Source: Buddleja alternifolia (taxonomy: Eukaryota; Streptophyta; Magnoliopsida; Lamiales; Scrophulariaceae). From it: 64,000 nucleotides of DNA. Position 1 is the first letter of the stretch. Each line of letters begins with the position of its first letter. Location of the stretch: positions 10,543,077 through 10,607,076 of the forward strand of contig CM033408.1 of NCBI GenBank assembly GCA_019426215.1, written 5' to 3'. The notes under the pieces are model-generated. The model saw nothing but the letters and a program-made list of their open reading frames with translations, ran no database searches and had not been told where the DNA came from. Made by a program: the position numbers and the translations under genes. This document shows, one piece after another, positions 11,086 to 22,293 of the stretch.

Positions 11086-13210
11086 TGAAAGAGTTAGGTG
11101 CCCGGTGCGCCATTTGTAGGGCGTAGTAGCCGACTCTTTAAACAGTCTTATATTGTATCTTGTCAAGTAATTTAATAAATGGCATTTTCTTCTTTATCTT
11201 ATCATTCTATGCAATTAGATAAAGTCCCCTAGATCACTCTTAAGCTATGAGATGTGTTTGGTATCGGGGATGCCAATCATGGAATACGTCTCTAAGGTTG
11301 TGGTCTTAAAGATGTTCCAAGTCATAGAATCATTGAGATAGGGATATCAATGACTCGTAAAGACTTGCACGTACAATGCACACTCTTGGAGAGTGTATCC
11401 TATTCCATGGATACTGATACGGTGTACATCAGTGCATGTATGTGGGTTCTCGTTGGGATCGAGTAAACTGAACAACCCCGCCGAGATTCCATATTGGAGT
11501 CAATGTCGAATTTGGAATCTCCTCGGTTACGTAGGCATAAGATTGGTCCTCATGACTTGAGGCACCATTGGTCGTCTCGTGCATCGCCCACTGTACTTAG
11601 ATTTGTCACACGATTCCAGGTGAGTCATAAAGTGGGGCATATTGGGTCCAGTCTGGTTATGTACGGAGGCGCGTGAGTGCCAAGAAAGAATCTGTCACTG
11701 ATCATTAGCATCGGCGCATATCCTATGTACTTCACAGTGTATTGACCATGGGAACCTCCGGCCGGAGTAGTATCAATAAGGAGGCGCAGTGTTTCCTCGC
11801 TTGATTGATAAATTGGTCAATGTCACTTAGATCGATATACATAGAATCGAGTTACTGGGATTTCGACTGACATCCAAGTCCTAGATTCGATCGGGATATT
11901 TGATGGAAGGATTTTACTTATGCGAAAATCGTAATGCGGAAAGGTCACCTAATAATCGTTCATGGCTAGGTTTTCTAGGCGCGTGGCTAGTACTAACCTT
12001 GATTTGTAGGAACCATGAATTAATCGATAATTAATTCTTGGTCGGATTAAAATACTTTGAGTAATTAAATCTAGCAATGAAAATTGCAAAGGCACAACGG
12101 GGTTGTGTTCCTACTACTAGTACATGAACGAACCTACAATGGGGTTACACACTTACTCAAGAAAGTTCAGTTGCTATGTGAATATTAATCCGGTTTAGGA
12201 TTAAAGTGAAATTGATATATGAGATTAATTAATTAAGTGGAAGACATTTTAATTAGTAGGCTTGGAAAAATAATTTTTCTATTAATTAATCTTGGAGATT
12301 AATCATTAACGGAAATTATTATTTTCCGAAAATTTATTAAAGATACTAATTTTACTATTAATTAATCATGAAAATTATTTAATTAACAAGCCTTGGAAGA
12401 CTTGGGAGTCATTTTAATTAAGTTGAACTGAATTAAATAAAGTCACAAGAGTGAAATTCAAAACTAGTCAAAATTTGACTTGTAATGTTTTTGAAATGAA
12501 GAAGAAAATGAAAAATATTCTCTTACACATGTGGTGGTAGTTGAGAATGGAATGGTAGGTGAGAATGAAATGGTAGGTGAAGAAAAACAAGTCTTCTACT
12601 CCACCTAACACCATATGGCCGAAAATTGGTGGCTATAAAAAACCTTGATGAAAACTTAAAAAAAAAAAAAAAAAAAAGCTTAGAGCTTAGTTCTTCATCT
12701 CTAGATTTTTCTAGTTTCTCTTGTGATTCTTGAAGACTTTCTTCTATAGAACTTCTTCTTGAAGATTAGTTGTAAAAGATTATCTTCCATAGATATTTCT
12801 TTTAGTAACTCTTCTTGTCTTCCACCTTTTACTGCATAGACTCCATTTCCTTGGAGCATATATCTAGCCAATCTTTTGCTTAAGGTATGAACTTACTTGA
12901 GGTGTGTCCTTGTAGAGGCTTCTTTCTTTAGGAGCTTATGGTGGTTTGATTCGAATCCCTCCATATTGAGGTGAGGTTCGAAAATGAGAGCCAAAGTTTT
13001 TTGGTGTGGTTTTCCTTGTGTTGTGGTTATACACCCTCACTTTAATAAAACCTCATATTTTGTAATCGGTTTAAAACCCCTTTACTAGTATTAGTTTTTG
13101 TTGTGCATTACTTCGACCCCTTAGCTTGGGATGCCTTTATATATGTGTTTTACATACTTTATTTCTTCCGTTGCGCCGGCATCGCTTGTGGGGGCATACC
13201 GATCCTAACA
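11086..13210 (+). repeat. Right LTR of copia1
   Basis: Near-identical to 3196-5341, with the same TG...CA ends. It is slightly shorter, mainly through a deletion just after the TATA box. It is followed by the attta duplication. Confidence 0.97.
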
Positions 13211-13215
13211 ATTTA

Positions 13216-14765
13216 CTCCAATTACCTGCATATAAACAACCTAAAAATGTTAAACGAACACAAAAAATCCAGCAACTTGTCTCACTAATTCATAAGAATG
13301 AAAGATTATTGAGAAGAATATGGACTTACGGAATAAGGAAAAGAGAAAGCAAATGAACCCTTGACAAAAATGCTAGAACATACCTATTTACATAACACAT
13401 TCTCTCCCTACCTTCTAAAAATTCTGAATCACTTCGTTATCTTTTGCATGGACATAGAACTAATAGGAAAATTTTAATTTAAAGATGCAAGAGAATATCA
13501 GGAACCGCTCAATGCGATCATCATACAAGGAAGCAAATAAACAACATACTTTTCTATTTATATATTTAAAATATTAGAAAAGGAAATCAGAGCTTTATCA
13601 TGAATAAAGTAATTCATTTCTCAGAAGTCATATTGCATAGTGACATTATTGTTTAGCTGAAATCTTGCATCATATAAAATTCCATGATTTAGTATAAATT
13701 TCTAGTGAGCATAATTAATAGACATCATAAAGCACATGAAAAAATTAAGCTTATATCCATCATAGAATATTATACCTTTCCTGTCAGATCCTCAACACCC
13801 ACTTTGGATTTGATAAATTGGTTTCATATAATCAAATCTGCAAAAGTAAAATAAGTAAGGAAGTAAGTACACTCCTTATAGATAGAATAATGATCTCAGT
13901 TTTACAAAAAAAAACAAAAACTATTTCATCTTTCTTGTGACCTTAACTCCATTAGCAATGGCCAACTTGCACAAAAGATGCATATCACCAGCTAATAAAA
14001 GATAATGACATATAATAAAGCAAAGTTTTCTCATTGTAGATACCCTACAACACTCGGAGAGTTTCTGGAAATAAATAAGTATCAACATAAACCGTTACTT
14101 TCAATTGATTTGGACAGACACTTCACGTCTAATCCACGAAAAACATAAAGAATTATAATATAATAATGATAAACTAGAGAACTGGATAAAGATTTTACAC
14201 AAGAAAGTTGAGACGGTTATCTCACCATTTCTTAATGGTGAAGACTTCAAGATGGCGGTTTACCATTAGCATATATAAATGTGTTATGATTTCATTTTAA
14301 GATAGATAAGACAGATATACAGAGCATATAGCTTAACCGAAAGCTTAGAAAGAGAGATAGAAAACTCTTTCTGGAACACACAAATATTTTAATGCTATAT
14401 TGTATTAGTCCGGAAAAATCATTGTAATATCCCATTTTGAAATATATATAATATCCTCCATCTATCGCTTCTGCGTTTAACACATTTTTATACCCGACAA
14501 AAGTAACATGTTGCTTGACAAGAAAATCCATCTCCTACAACTTGTTGAGAAACAGCTATTATATATTGCACTATTAACTAAATCCATCTCCTACAAACTC
14601 TGCAAAGCCAAAATGTCACTTAATATCACAATGTGATGCAAATATTTCAAAACTGAAGCCTATAAGCCTCAAATCTTCCAAAACTACCAATAAATTTTGT
14701 GGAAAATATTCATATCCATCTATCATTGGAAAACAAATAATCTGGAAAGTTAATAAAATATTTAC
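13216..14765. other. CACTA1 interior, non-coding
   Basis: AT-rich sequence between copia1 and the kinase exon, probably intron or 3' part of the captured minus-strand gene. No further kinase exon can be recognised. Frames at 13103-13356 straddle the LTR end and are chance; the minus frame at 14292-14531 has no recognisable domain. Confidence 0.5.
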
Positions 14766-14950
14766 TTGACACTTGAAAGTTTCCCTTTGTAAACATGTCC
14801 AAATCCTCCTTCTCCTAAAGTTATTTGTAGCATTAACTAGCTCACGAAAGGTAAATATATGTGCAGCAATCTGAGCATCAGCTAACTCCTTTGGTCCTGA
14901 TGCTTCTTTTCTTGGCCCGACATTGCTCCTCGATTTTAGTCTGTCTCCCC
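14766..14950 (-). pseudogene. Captured exon of a PBS1-like kinase (RLCK VII)
   Basis: On the minus strand an acceptor (ttggcag, at about 14951) opens an exon that reads GDRLKSRSN, then KELADAQIAAHIFTFREL, then VNATNNF. This is the region just before the kinase domain of PBS1/PBL receptor-like cytoplasmic kinases (family pattern IAAxTFTFRELAxATxNF). The glycine-rich loop follows in another frame (LGEGGFGHVYKGKL) and the exon ends at a gtaaat donor. About 16 bases between NNF and LGEGG are missing, which causes the frameshift. Kinase subdomains II-XI are absent. In plants such kinases act in immune signalling at the plasma membrane; this piece is a transposon-borne fragment. Confidence 0.85.
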
Positions 14951-15700
14951 CTGCCAATCACAATGAAAACCACCACATATCCATTATAACTCCACAAGGA
15001 AATCTATTTTCATAAAGAGTTGCGAATTAGTCAGCCGAATGGTGAATTCCTATGGATCAACAGAAAACTATAGATTTTATTAATAGTGAACAAGAAGACA
15101 CAAGTTTGGCTTAATCCATATCCTACATTAAAATTAGCAATAAAGTAACCTAAGGCTCTACTCAGTTAGAAAACAGAATTGGGCTCCCAATCATTTCAAC
15201 TGTAATGTAACAAGCTTCTAAATTAGCAAAAACAGATCAAAAACAGAAATCATAGTCCCATTTGGGACCTAAAAATCATGATTAAAAAGACAAATGAAAA
15301 ACAACTATCTTTCATCAATTCCCATCATACAACTATTCTATGAGGTCTGCATCAAACTGAACAACAAAACCAAAATAGATAGAAAAACAAATCTATCACA
15401 ATCCCATTCTAAACCCAACTCAACATTTCATAAACCCAAGATTTAGGAGCTCGAGTCGAGCCCAAGATTTACCAGAATTTTTTTCGAAAAAAATATAAAC
15501 AACAAAGGATGTGCGACTTCTAGTTGAAAAGGGGAAAATCAGCATTATAAGAAGAGAAAAGGGGTGTTGATTTTTGGATCTCACTGGCGGTGGTGGTGGC
15601 TTCAAGTTCACGCAGTGGCAGTGGATTTTCGCGGCAGTGGTGGCTTCACGCAGGGGCGGATCTGGTGGCGAGCGAAAGCGTGAGGGTTTAAGATTTTACT
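14951..15700. other. CACTA1 interior next to the kinase exon
   Basis: Upstream of the kinase exon on the minus strand; it probably holds intron and flank of the captured gene. No first exon with the usual N-terminal acylation motif is visible. GC content rises after about 15580 (GGTGGTGG-type runs). Confidence 0.5.
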
Positions 15701-15708
15701 CCCTTTCA

Positions 15709-16128
15709 TTAAATCAAACCAAAATCTAAAAGCAATTGACCTGGCTTTGTTTGATTTGAACAAGAAGTTCCCTTTCTGGATATTAAATCATTTCTACAAA
15801 AATTCCAGAAACCTCCATACCAGTTTGCCGGAATGCCGGTTTCTTGGCCGCAGCGGCAGAGTCGTAACGGGAACGGCTGCCGGCGTTCCAGGCCATAATG
15901 GGGAAGGCTTGAACCGGATGATAAATCGGATGATTTTGTTGGAACAAACGAGAAATCGGCCGACGCGGCCGGATCCCCCAATTTCCCGGCTTATTAGAAC
16001 GGTGCGGCTCGTCGGAGTGTGTTTGAGTGAGTAAGAGAGAGAAGAAAGATAGATGGCGGTGGCTTCTGAAGGAAGAGTTCTGAACATGGTTGGCAGTCGC
16101 GGTCGCGGTGGCTATCGGGGAGGACATC
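15709..16128 (-). pseudogene. GC-rich gene-like fragment, possible degenerate GRF zinc finger
   Basis: GC content jumps here relative to the AT-rich surroundings, and three overlapping minus-strand frames are open, as expected of captured coding DNA with frameshifts. One frame contains LCRCGQETGIPA followed by WNFCRN. The spacing and residues resemble a worn GRF-type zinc finger (CxCG ... F-x-x-C), a small nucleic-acid-binding module. The upstream CT-rich stretch (ctttcttctctctctt on the minus strand) looks like a plant 5' UTR. The match is weak; it may be another gene. No intact protein is encoded. Confidence 0.3.
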
Positions 16129-17700
16129 GTTTCAGTTCTATTGCACCGTCGCGGAACGGTCGCGGCTATTCCTCAATTTTTTGGCTAAAATTACGTTAAA
16201 AAATTAATTTTTTTTTTTACAACTATTATACTATTTAAATTAGTGAATATAATCATAAAAGTCTATTATGCTAATATTTTTAAATTTTAATAGTATGTTA
16301 TGTTACTTTTGAAACTTGAACTTAAGTATATATTAAAACAAGAAGTTAATAAAAAGTTTTTGTTCCTGCTATATAGCTTAATATACAGTACTAGGCAATT
16401 CATAGCCTAATATGCACAATTCTTGATTATAATCAATAATTGAGCTAATTAGGGTATAGGACCAATCCACCCAAAATCGTTAAATTAGGTGTAGGGTGGT
16501 ACAAGATTTTGACCAGCCAATAACTGAAGTTTGGGTCTTAGCAATAATATATTTTTTGTTCCCTGCTTTATGCAACTCCCGTTCCAGCCGCTCCGGCCGA
16601 GATATCGGCGCGACCACCGCGATATCGGCGCGATGGCCGCGATATCACCGATCCAGCCGTGATATCGCCGCTCCCCATCCGCCCCACAACTATCCCCGCG
16701 TTAGCCTGGAACGATGGAATGGGGATGGCCGTTCCCGTTCCGACGCGGCCGCGACGGCCGCGATCGCGCCGCGACAGTAAACCATGGTTCTGAAGGGACA
16801 AGAAAGGAAAAATGAAAATGGGACGTAATTAAGACAAGTATTGGTGTTAACATTTATGTATTTTCTAATTAGTGATTTATTAGTGTCAGTTAAAGAAAAT
16901 CGCTTAAATTATGGATTGAAAAATGAACCAAATAAAATATTGTTAATTAAGTAGGATATTTTACTAAATCCAAAGCTAATATAATTAGTTATAAGTAAAT
17001 GCTGATATAGTTCAATTTGATAAGTAACATACTAAAAAATTTAAAATACCATTTATTGTAAGAATACCTCTAAATCTTAATTATTTTAAAAATTCTATTT
17101 TTAAAATTGAATTAATTAGACATTATAGATAATTACCTAAATTGAACATGGTAAAGTGCGAAACGGCCGCGACATTGCTATGGAACTAGAACGGTGTTCT
17201 CCGCGATGACGACCGCGACGAGGGGTGTTCATCGGTTCTCCGAAATTCCAAACCGAAAATCGAACCGAAAAATTTCGGTTCGGTTCGGTTCCGTTCGATT
17301 TTCGGTTAAACCGAATTTCCGAAAAAAAAAAAAAAAATAAATAAAAATAAAAATATTATAAAAAAATAAAAATGAAAAAATTTGGTCACTTTCTTTCTCT
17401 TTCCTATAAGTTGCCATTAGAAAACACACTTTTTATAATTTTTTATCTATATTATACTATATAAAAATAAAATAAAAAAAAATCGATTTTCGGTTAGCCG
17501 AACCGAACCGAACTCCAAAACCGAAATCGAACCGAAAACCGAATTTCTGTATAAAAAAAAAAACCGAAAACCTAACCGAAATTTTCCGTTCGGTTTCGGT
17601 TCGAACCGAATTTTCGATTTTCGGTCCGGTTCGGGCAGTTAACCGAATTTTTGATTTTTTTGGACAGCCCTAACCGCGACCGTTCCTGCGAACCATGCAT
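16080..17700. repeat. GC-rich repeat block with inverted ends
   Basis: A catggttggcagtcgcgg-type sequence at about 16085 appears inverted at about 16763-16790 (ccgcgacagtaaaccatgg) and again at about 17673-17697 (ccgcgaccgttcctgcgaaccatg). Between them lie GC-rich stretches with repeated gatatcggcgc and gccgcgat units (16595-16670) and an AT-rich part. This looks like one or two nested TIR elements with CG-rich subterminal repeats, but duplication sites are not clear, so the superfamily is left open. Confidence 0.5.
17220..17672. mobile_element. hAT-type MITE
   Basis: A 453-bp element flanked by the 8-bp duplication accgcgac (17212-17219 and 17673-17680). Imperfect terminal inverted repeats: left gaggggtgttc, right (inverted) tagggctgtcc. 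The subterminal parts are long inverted arrays of ccgaa/ttcgg motifs (aaccgaaaatcgaaccg and its inverse). The middle is an A/T-rich spacer. No coding capacity. The 8-bp duplication and short TIR fit the hAT superfamily. It sits in the GC-rich repeat block. Confidence 0.8.
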
Positions 17701-17742
17701 ACAAGAGATAGAGAGAGAGAGATAGAGAGAGAGAGAGATTGA
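17700..17742. repeat. GA microsatellite
   Basis: Run of gagagata/gagagaga units next to the GC-rich block. Confidence 0.8.
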
Positions 17743-17835
17743 AGTGAAGGAGCCGTGTCTTTTTGATGAGAGTAGTGAAAAGTGAAAAAGACAATATCTT
17801 TTAATTACTAGTTTTGGTGAATATTTCTAATTGTT

Positions 17836-18255
17836 GATAACTTTTATTAATAATTTATAATATAAAAATATATTTTATGAAAAACTAAAAAGCTCGTGAG
17901 CCGGCTCACGAGCTTCTAGCAGATGAGATTTGGCTCGAACTCAAAAAGCTCGAGCTCGAGCTAGGCTTGACTCGAGCTGGCTCGCCAGGCTCCCGAGCCA
18001 GCTCGACTTAAATTACACCCCTATGTGGGAGTACTGAGAAAAGAATTCCTTTAAATTGCTATTTTTGCTCAATCATTCTAAATATTGATTATTTTATTAA
18101 TAATTTATATTATAAAAATATATTATATATATAATTCAAAAGTTCTCGTCAGCTTCGATCAGAGGGAATTAAGCTTGAGCACGACTCGATGATGAGCTCA
18201 AGCTCGTGAAGCTCGATTCGAGCCGGCTTGTTAGGTTTGTGAGCTGGTTAGACTC
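17836..18255. repeat. Two related gagctcgag-rich repeat remnants
   Basis: Two segments (about 17836-18023 and 18070-18255) each begin with the same AT stretch (ttattaataatttata.tataaaaatatat) and continue into arrays of gctcgag/ctcgtgag motifs. The first ends attacacccctat, the inverse of the taggggtgtaat start seen in many hAT-like plant repeats. They are probably two diverged copies of one non-autonomous hAT element. Confidence 0.45.
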
Positions 18256-19059
18256 TAATAGAACACAATATTGTTCTGTTTAAAATATTAGTCATTTCTA
18301 ATTTAATCTAATTAAGCTGAATATGAATTAATTTTTTTAATCTAACTTGTTTTTCATCTATAACATAAGTTCAAACTTAAGATAAAATTTAAGTTTGTAC
18401 TCTCTCTCTGATTGAAGATGAAGTCTAGATTTGCATTTTTATCTCTTAACTTAATATTGAATATGTGTTATATGTATATTATAAGTCATCAGATAATCTC
18501 AAATAAATTAGAATTTAGAATATATATATATATATTATCCAAACCACAATATTCAAAAATCAATTTAATTAACAATGTTAAGTATCTTTTATTGTCTTAA
18601 GTTCCAAAAACTATTTATCTATCATGCATTTAGAGTTTAGGGGTTAGGGTTTTAAGTTTAGGTTTAGGGCCTAGGTAACCATTTATGAATAATATTACTT
18701 CAAAAATCATTTAGTATACTTTAATAATTATTTGATATATATAAATATGTATCTAATCCAACATTACTTTAATCCTAATCAAAAATGAATATTAGCTATA
18801 ACAATGAAATTTAATCTAGTGATCAATGTCAATATTATTGATTAGATTACAAATTCATAATTTTACCTGGAGCAAAAGAGAGAATGAGAAGCTCAAGAGA
18901 ACCACCAAACGAAGAATGAACATGTAATCTCAAAATACATGTATACACTCATGTTTTTTTATTTTTTATTTTTAAAAAGAAAAGGATTAGGAAATTGGAA
19001 ATATTTTGGCACCCATTTTACCGCCAAGATTATAAAGAAAAGGTTCAAAATACCAAAAT
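18256..19059. other. CACTA1 interior, non-coding
   Basis: AT-rich sequence with no recognisable gene. Short ttaggg-like phrases near 18635-18670 are too few and irregular to be a telomeric array. Confidence 0.5.
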
Positions 19060-19404
19060 GTCTTGTAAGGAATTGTATTTGTTACAAATAAACTTATTGT
19101 AAGAATTCAACACATTGTTACCAAAAGATGAACAAAGTTGTCACGAATAAGTTTAACTGCAATGAGCTTTTTACTTTGCGTAACGACGACTGACTTAAAG
19201 TAACGACTTATTTTGTTTGTTACTAAAAAAGAAGTCTCATATGACAAAATTTTATTTTTTTTGTAACGAACGTGCATATTTGTTACGAGAAAATAACTTT
19301 TTCGTAACAATTAACGTAATTTGTTACGAGAAAGTTACTTGTTGTGATAAATTATAGCTTCGTTACAATTTCTTTTGTCATAAGAAATGCATTTTTTTGT
19401 AGTG
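19060..19404. repeat. Right subterminal region and terminal repeat of CACTA1
   Basis: Dense gtaac/gttac motifs in both orientations (gcgtaacgacg, tttgtaacgaac, ttcgtaacaatt, tttgttacgaga) lead to the terminal ttttttgtagtg. It mirrors the left end at 2354-2720. Confidence 0.85.
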
Positions 19405-19407
19405 CCG

Positions 19408-21419
19408 GATTTCCCAATTGAAGCGTTGAGGAGACTAAGTTGTACCTAAATTATTGGCAAAAGTATGTACCTAAACAAATTATATTACCTTCAATTTTCC
19501 TTTTAAGGAAAAGTCGTCATTTTATTTCATTCAATTAGAAATTTATGACGTTAAGAACAATACAACTTAGACTATTTCTAACGATTTGGTTAAGAACAAC
19601 TGAAGCACCAAATATCAAGATTTTTCAAGATAACATATGTTAAAGAATGACAAACATAGCACAAGAAAGCTATTGTGTAAAGGTCTACACTCTTATTCAA
19701 GATAGACGAAACTCTTATTCGAGAGAGAAAACAAAATATTAAACTAACAAACTATATTAAATCTAATGTATAACTCGTCTTCATCTCGTCAGATCCATCG
19801 CCGTCTCGTTAGATCCATCTCCGTTTCGTCATATTTGAAGTTGAAATATACAACTTGAAGGAGGGTGCTCCAACCCAACCCGTCGATAATGATGGCAACA
19901 GTGATGATGAAGACAACTGCTTCACCAAATCATCGTCGATAAATAAAAAAAGTTGAAAAAAAGGCTAGGATTTTTGAAAGGGAGGGCAAGAGCGAATTTG
20001 ATTTTACTATGTGTACATCCTTATTTAGCTCTCGGTTGTTTTCTGAATTGACAATTATTTAGATCTTACCTTCAATTTTAAGCACCATTAACGGAAATGA
20101 AAATCAAATTTCATTTTACTATTATATTTTTATGTATTATTTAATCAATAAAGAAATTGAAAAAGGAAAAATATTTTTTGAAAGCTCGATTTCCTCCTTT
20201 TTTTTTTGAGGAATTTTCATCCCTCTAGTTTTTATTTCTTTGTTTTAATTTTTGGATGGAATTTTGATAATTAAAACCGCAACCAATCCGAATTTAATTT
20301 AGTTTTTAATTGAACCGAACCATTAATTCAATTTCCAATTTTTAGTTAGGTTTAGTTGTAACCAAATGCACACCCTAGCATTGGTGAGACTGTGGTGACC
20401 AAGTGGGTGATGTGGATCGACGAGCTTTAACGAAAAAACATTCTGAGATGGTTATGTTCAATTTTTTGGGATGTCAGTGCGGATTTTACGTAAATGTTGC
20501 CACTGAGAGAAGAAGATAGAAAGCAGTGGGCAAACAGACCTGAATTCTAGTTTGTGTTATAAGATGGGCTGTTCAAATGGTGCCACTGAAAATATTGTGC
20601 TTGATAATACGGAGGCACTTTAAAAATAATGGACCCCCTAAATCCTTTTTGGAGGACATTAACAAGTGCCTCTGTAGAATGTGCCTTCAAAAGCCCACAT
20701 TTGTTGGAGTGCACCCAATGTACCTTTTAAATTATCAATACACACACAAGATTGCATAGGAGAAACAAACAAGTAGACATGGGTTAATGCACAACAACAG
20801 AAAGAAAGACAAATCTACCCAAGGAAGTAGTAATAGTAGACCACCTCATGGGATGGGATTCTAAACAAAGTTTTCTTATCTTAGAGCTTAATCCTAGAAG
20901 GGGACTTCCTATTGGCTGATCTCTTGCACGAGTTTTTCCAGTGCTTCACTTGTAAGATGAATGTATTATAAGCAATCTTCACCTTCTTGATTTCATCTTG
21001 TCTTTAGCAATTCATGATCGCTCTCTAAACTCTAGAGTAATCTTCAGCATTTAGAATAATCTGGCTAGCACTCACCAAAAACCACACTCTCGGAAAATTG
21101 TGAACAAATTATTGAACGGCATCCCTGGAAAAACGATATGAGAACTGTTGATAAGAGGGTCGCAAGTTACAAAGATTATATATATGTGATTATACGTGAT
21201 TGACATCATTATGTAGGCATTCATATATCGACTCAAGTGATTACCTTTTTTTTTTAATGAATAAGTTACGTGATACATGATATGAATATCAAATTGTGAT
21301 AAATTACAACGAACTAAACTATTATAAATATCTAACAACAACTATGAAAATAGAGGAACGGCCACACGCTTTTGGTGGGAGTGGAAACCAAAACCTCTAA
21401 CATTTTAGTGCCTCAGCTT
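19408..21419. other. Intergenic DNA between CACTA1 and the exon-like blocks
   Basis: Mostly AT-rich, unique-looking sequence. Short frames (20577-20759 plus, 21072-21341 minus) show no domain. A short aaccgaacc-rich patch near 20270-20380 resembles hAT subterminal sequence but has no definable ends. This is the least transposon-like part of the window. Confidence 0.5.
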
Positions 21420-21428
21420 TGCCAGTAG

Positions 21429-21687
21429 ATCTAGGTTTCATCATCAACTCATTTGAGCATTTACTACCCAAGTTGGTGGGGTGGCACGGGATTTCTAGAT
21501 TTGTGATGAATATATTACATGCAAGTATACCCTTTCAATTATTGAATAATTACCACGAGGTTTTGCATATTACTAAAAAAACCCTAAACTTAGAAATGGT
21601 TTCCGATTGTTTTGTGTGCAGAAGATATATCTTGTCTGCTTTCGTTAGTGAAGACCTGCGATCCAGTGCTGGTTGCTTATGAAGGAT
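21429..21687 (+). pseudogene. Two phase-matched exon-like blocks of an unidentified plant gene
   Basis: Block 1 follows a good acceptor (agctttgccag, ending near 21424) and reads LGFIINSFEHLLPKLVGW and then FVMNILHA before a gtatac donor near 21530, leaving one spare base. Block 2 follows tttgtgtgcag (about 21622), takes two bases to complete the codon, reads SLVKTCDPVLVAYEGFC, and stops being exon-like at a gtattt donor near 21703. Phase, splice signals and amino-acid make-up (leucine-rich, helical, ARM/HEAT-like in flavour) agree with real coding exons. I do not recognise the protein. The rest of the gene is not visible; the LTR array begins about 70 bases downstream. Confidence 0.4.
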
Positions 21688-21773
21688 TCTGTAACCTAAA
21701 AGAGGTATTTCTGATACTATCCTGTGTTTCTCACATGATATGATTTTTAAGTGCTTTTCAATATATTATATAC

Positions 21774-22293
21774 TGTTAGGGATGGCAGCACCAGAGCACA
21801 AAAAATAATTAAGAAATAATAAATCTAAGCCTAAACATGAAGATAAAAAATACGAGGATTTTAACGTGGTTCGATATAACTTGCGTACATCCACAAGCCA
21901 ACCTAGACTACATGTTTATTTCTTTCAAAGTGAATCAACCAAATACAATGGTTACAATCTCCTATTTATAAGTGAAGAGTCTTGACACACAAGGAAATTA
22001 AAAACCTAATCTAAATAGGAAACACAATCCTATTCTTAGGTAATTAGGAAAACACTCCTAATATAAGTCAATTACCAAATTCAAGCCAAAATCAGTTAGG
22101 AAATAACAATACCTTGCTCCAAATCACTATTCACGCGGTCAAACAAGTGTTGACCACGTGGTTGACTGGGTCAAACCTGCATTGACCGCAGTCAAACTTC
22201 CTTTGACCACCTGAGACCCCTTTTTTGGCTTATTTCTTTACTTGATTGACTTTTCACATGCTTTTGTATCAATCAGTCTCCACAAACCCATCA
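21774..22293 (-). repeat. LTR 1 of the tandem LTR array
   Basis: 520 bp, ends TGTTAGGGATGG ... AAACCCATCA. Contains the phrase taacgtggttcgatataac, which I recognise as common in copia-type LTRs of plants. Preceded by the duplication tatac. Confidence 0.92.

Larger units (their letters stand above)
3196..13210 (+). mobile_element. Ty1/copia retrotransposon copia1, structurally complete
   Basis: This is a full-length element inserted in CACTA1. It has two long LTRs (2146 and 2125 bp), an initiator-Met-tRNA primer binding site right after the left LTR, gag-PR-INT-RT-RH in copia order, a purine tract right before the right LTR, and the 5-bp duplication attta. The LTRs are very alike: I count about ten substitutions over the first 700 bases, so insertion was fairly recent. 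Coding is broken by one tandem-duplication frameshift, one small frameshift and one nonsense codon, so the copy is not autonomous as it stands. Confidence 0.97.
2354..19404. mobile_element. Non-autonomous CACTA transposon (CACTA1), split by copia1
   Basis: The element begins CACTACAAGAAA and ends, read inward from the right, CACTACAAAAAAATG. It is flanked by the 3-bp duplication ccg at 2351-2353 and 19405-19407. CACTA ends plus a 3-bp duplication are diagnostic of the En/Spm superfamily. Both subterminal regions are packed with gttac/gtaac motifs in both orientations, the usual TNPA-type binding arrangement. Without copia1 the element is about 7 kb. I find no TNP2-like transposase, Transpos_assoc, DUF4218 or DUF4216 sequence in it, so it must depend on a transposase made elsewhere. 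It carries a kinase-exon fragment and GC-rich gene-like segments, which makes it a gene-capturing CACTA. Confidence 0.9.

Noticed and set aside
18630..18680. ttaggg-like phrases suggesting telomeric repeats
   Set aside because: Only a few irregular units; not a telomere array.
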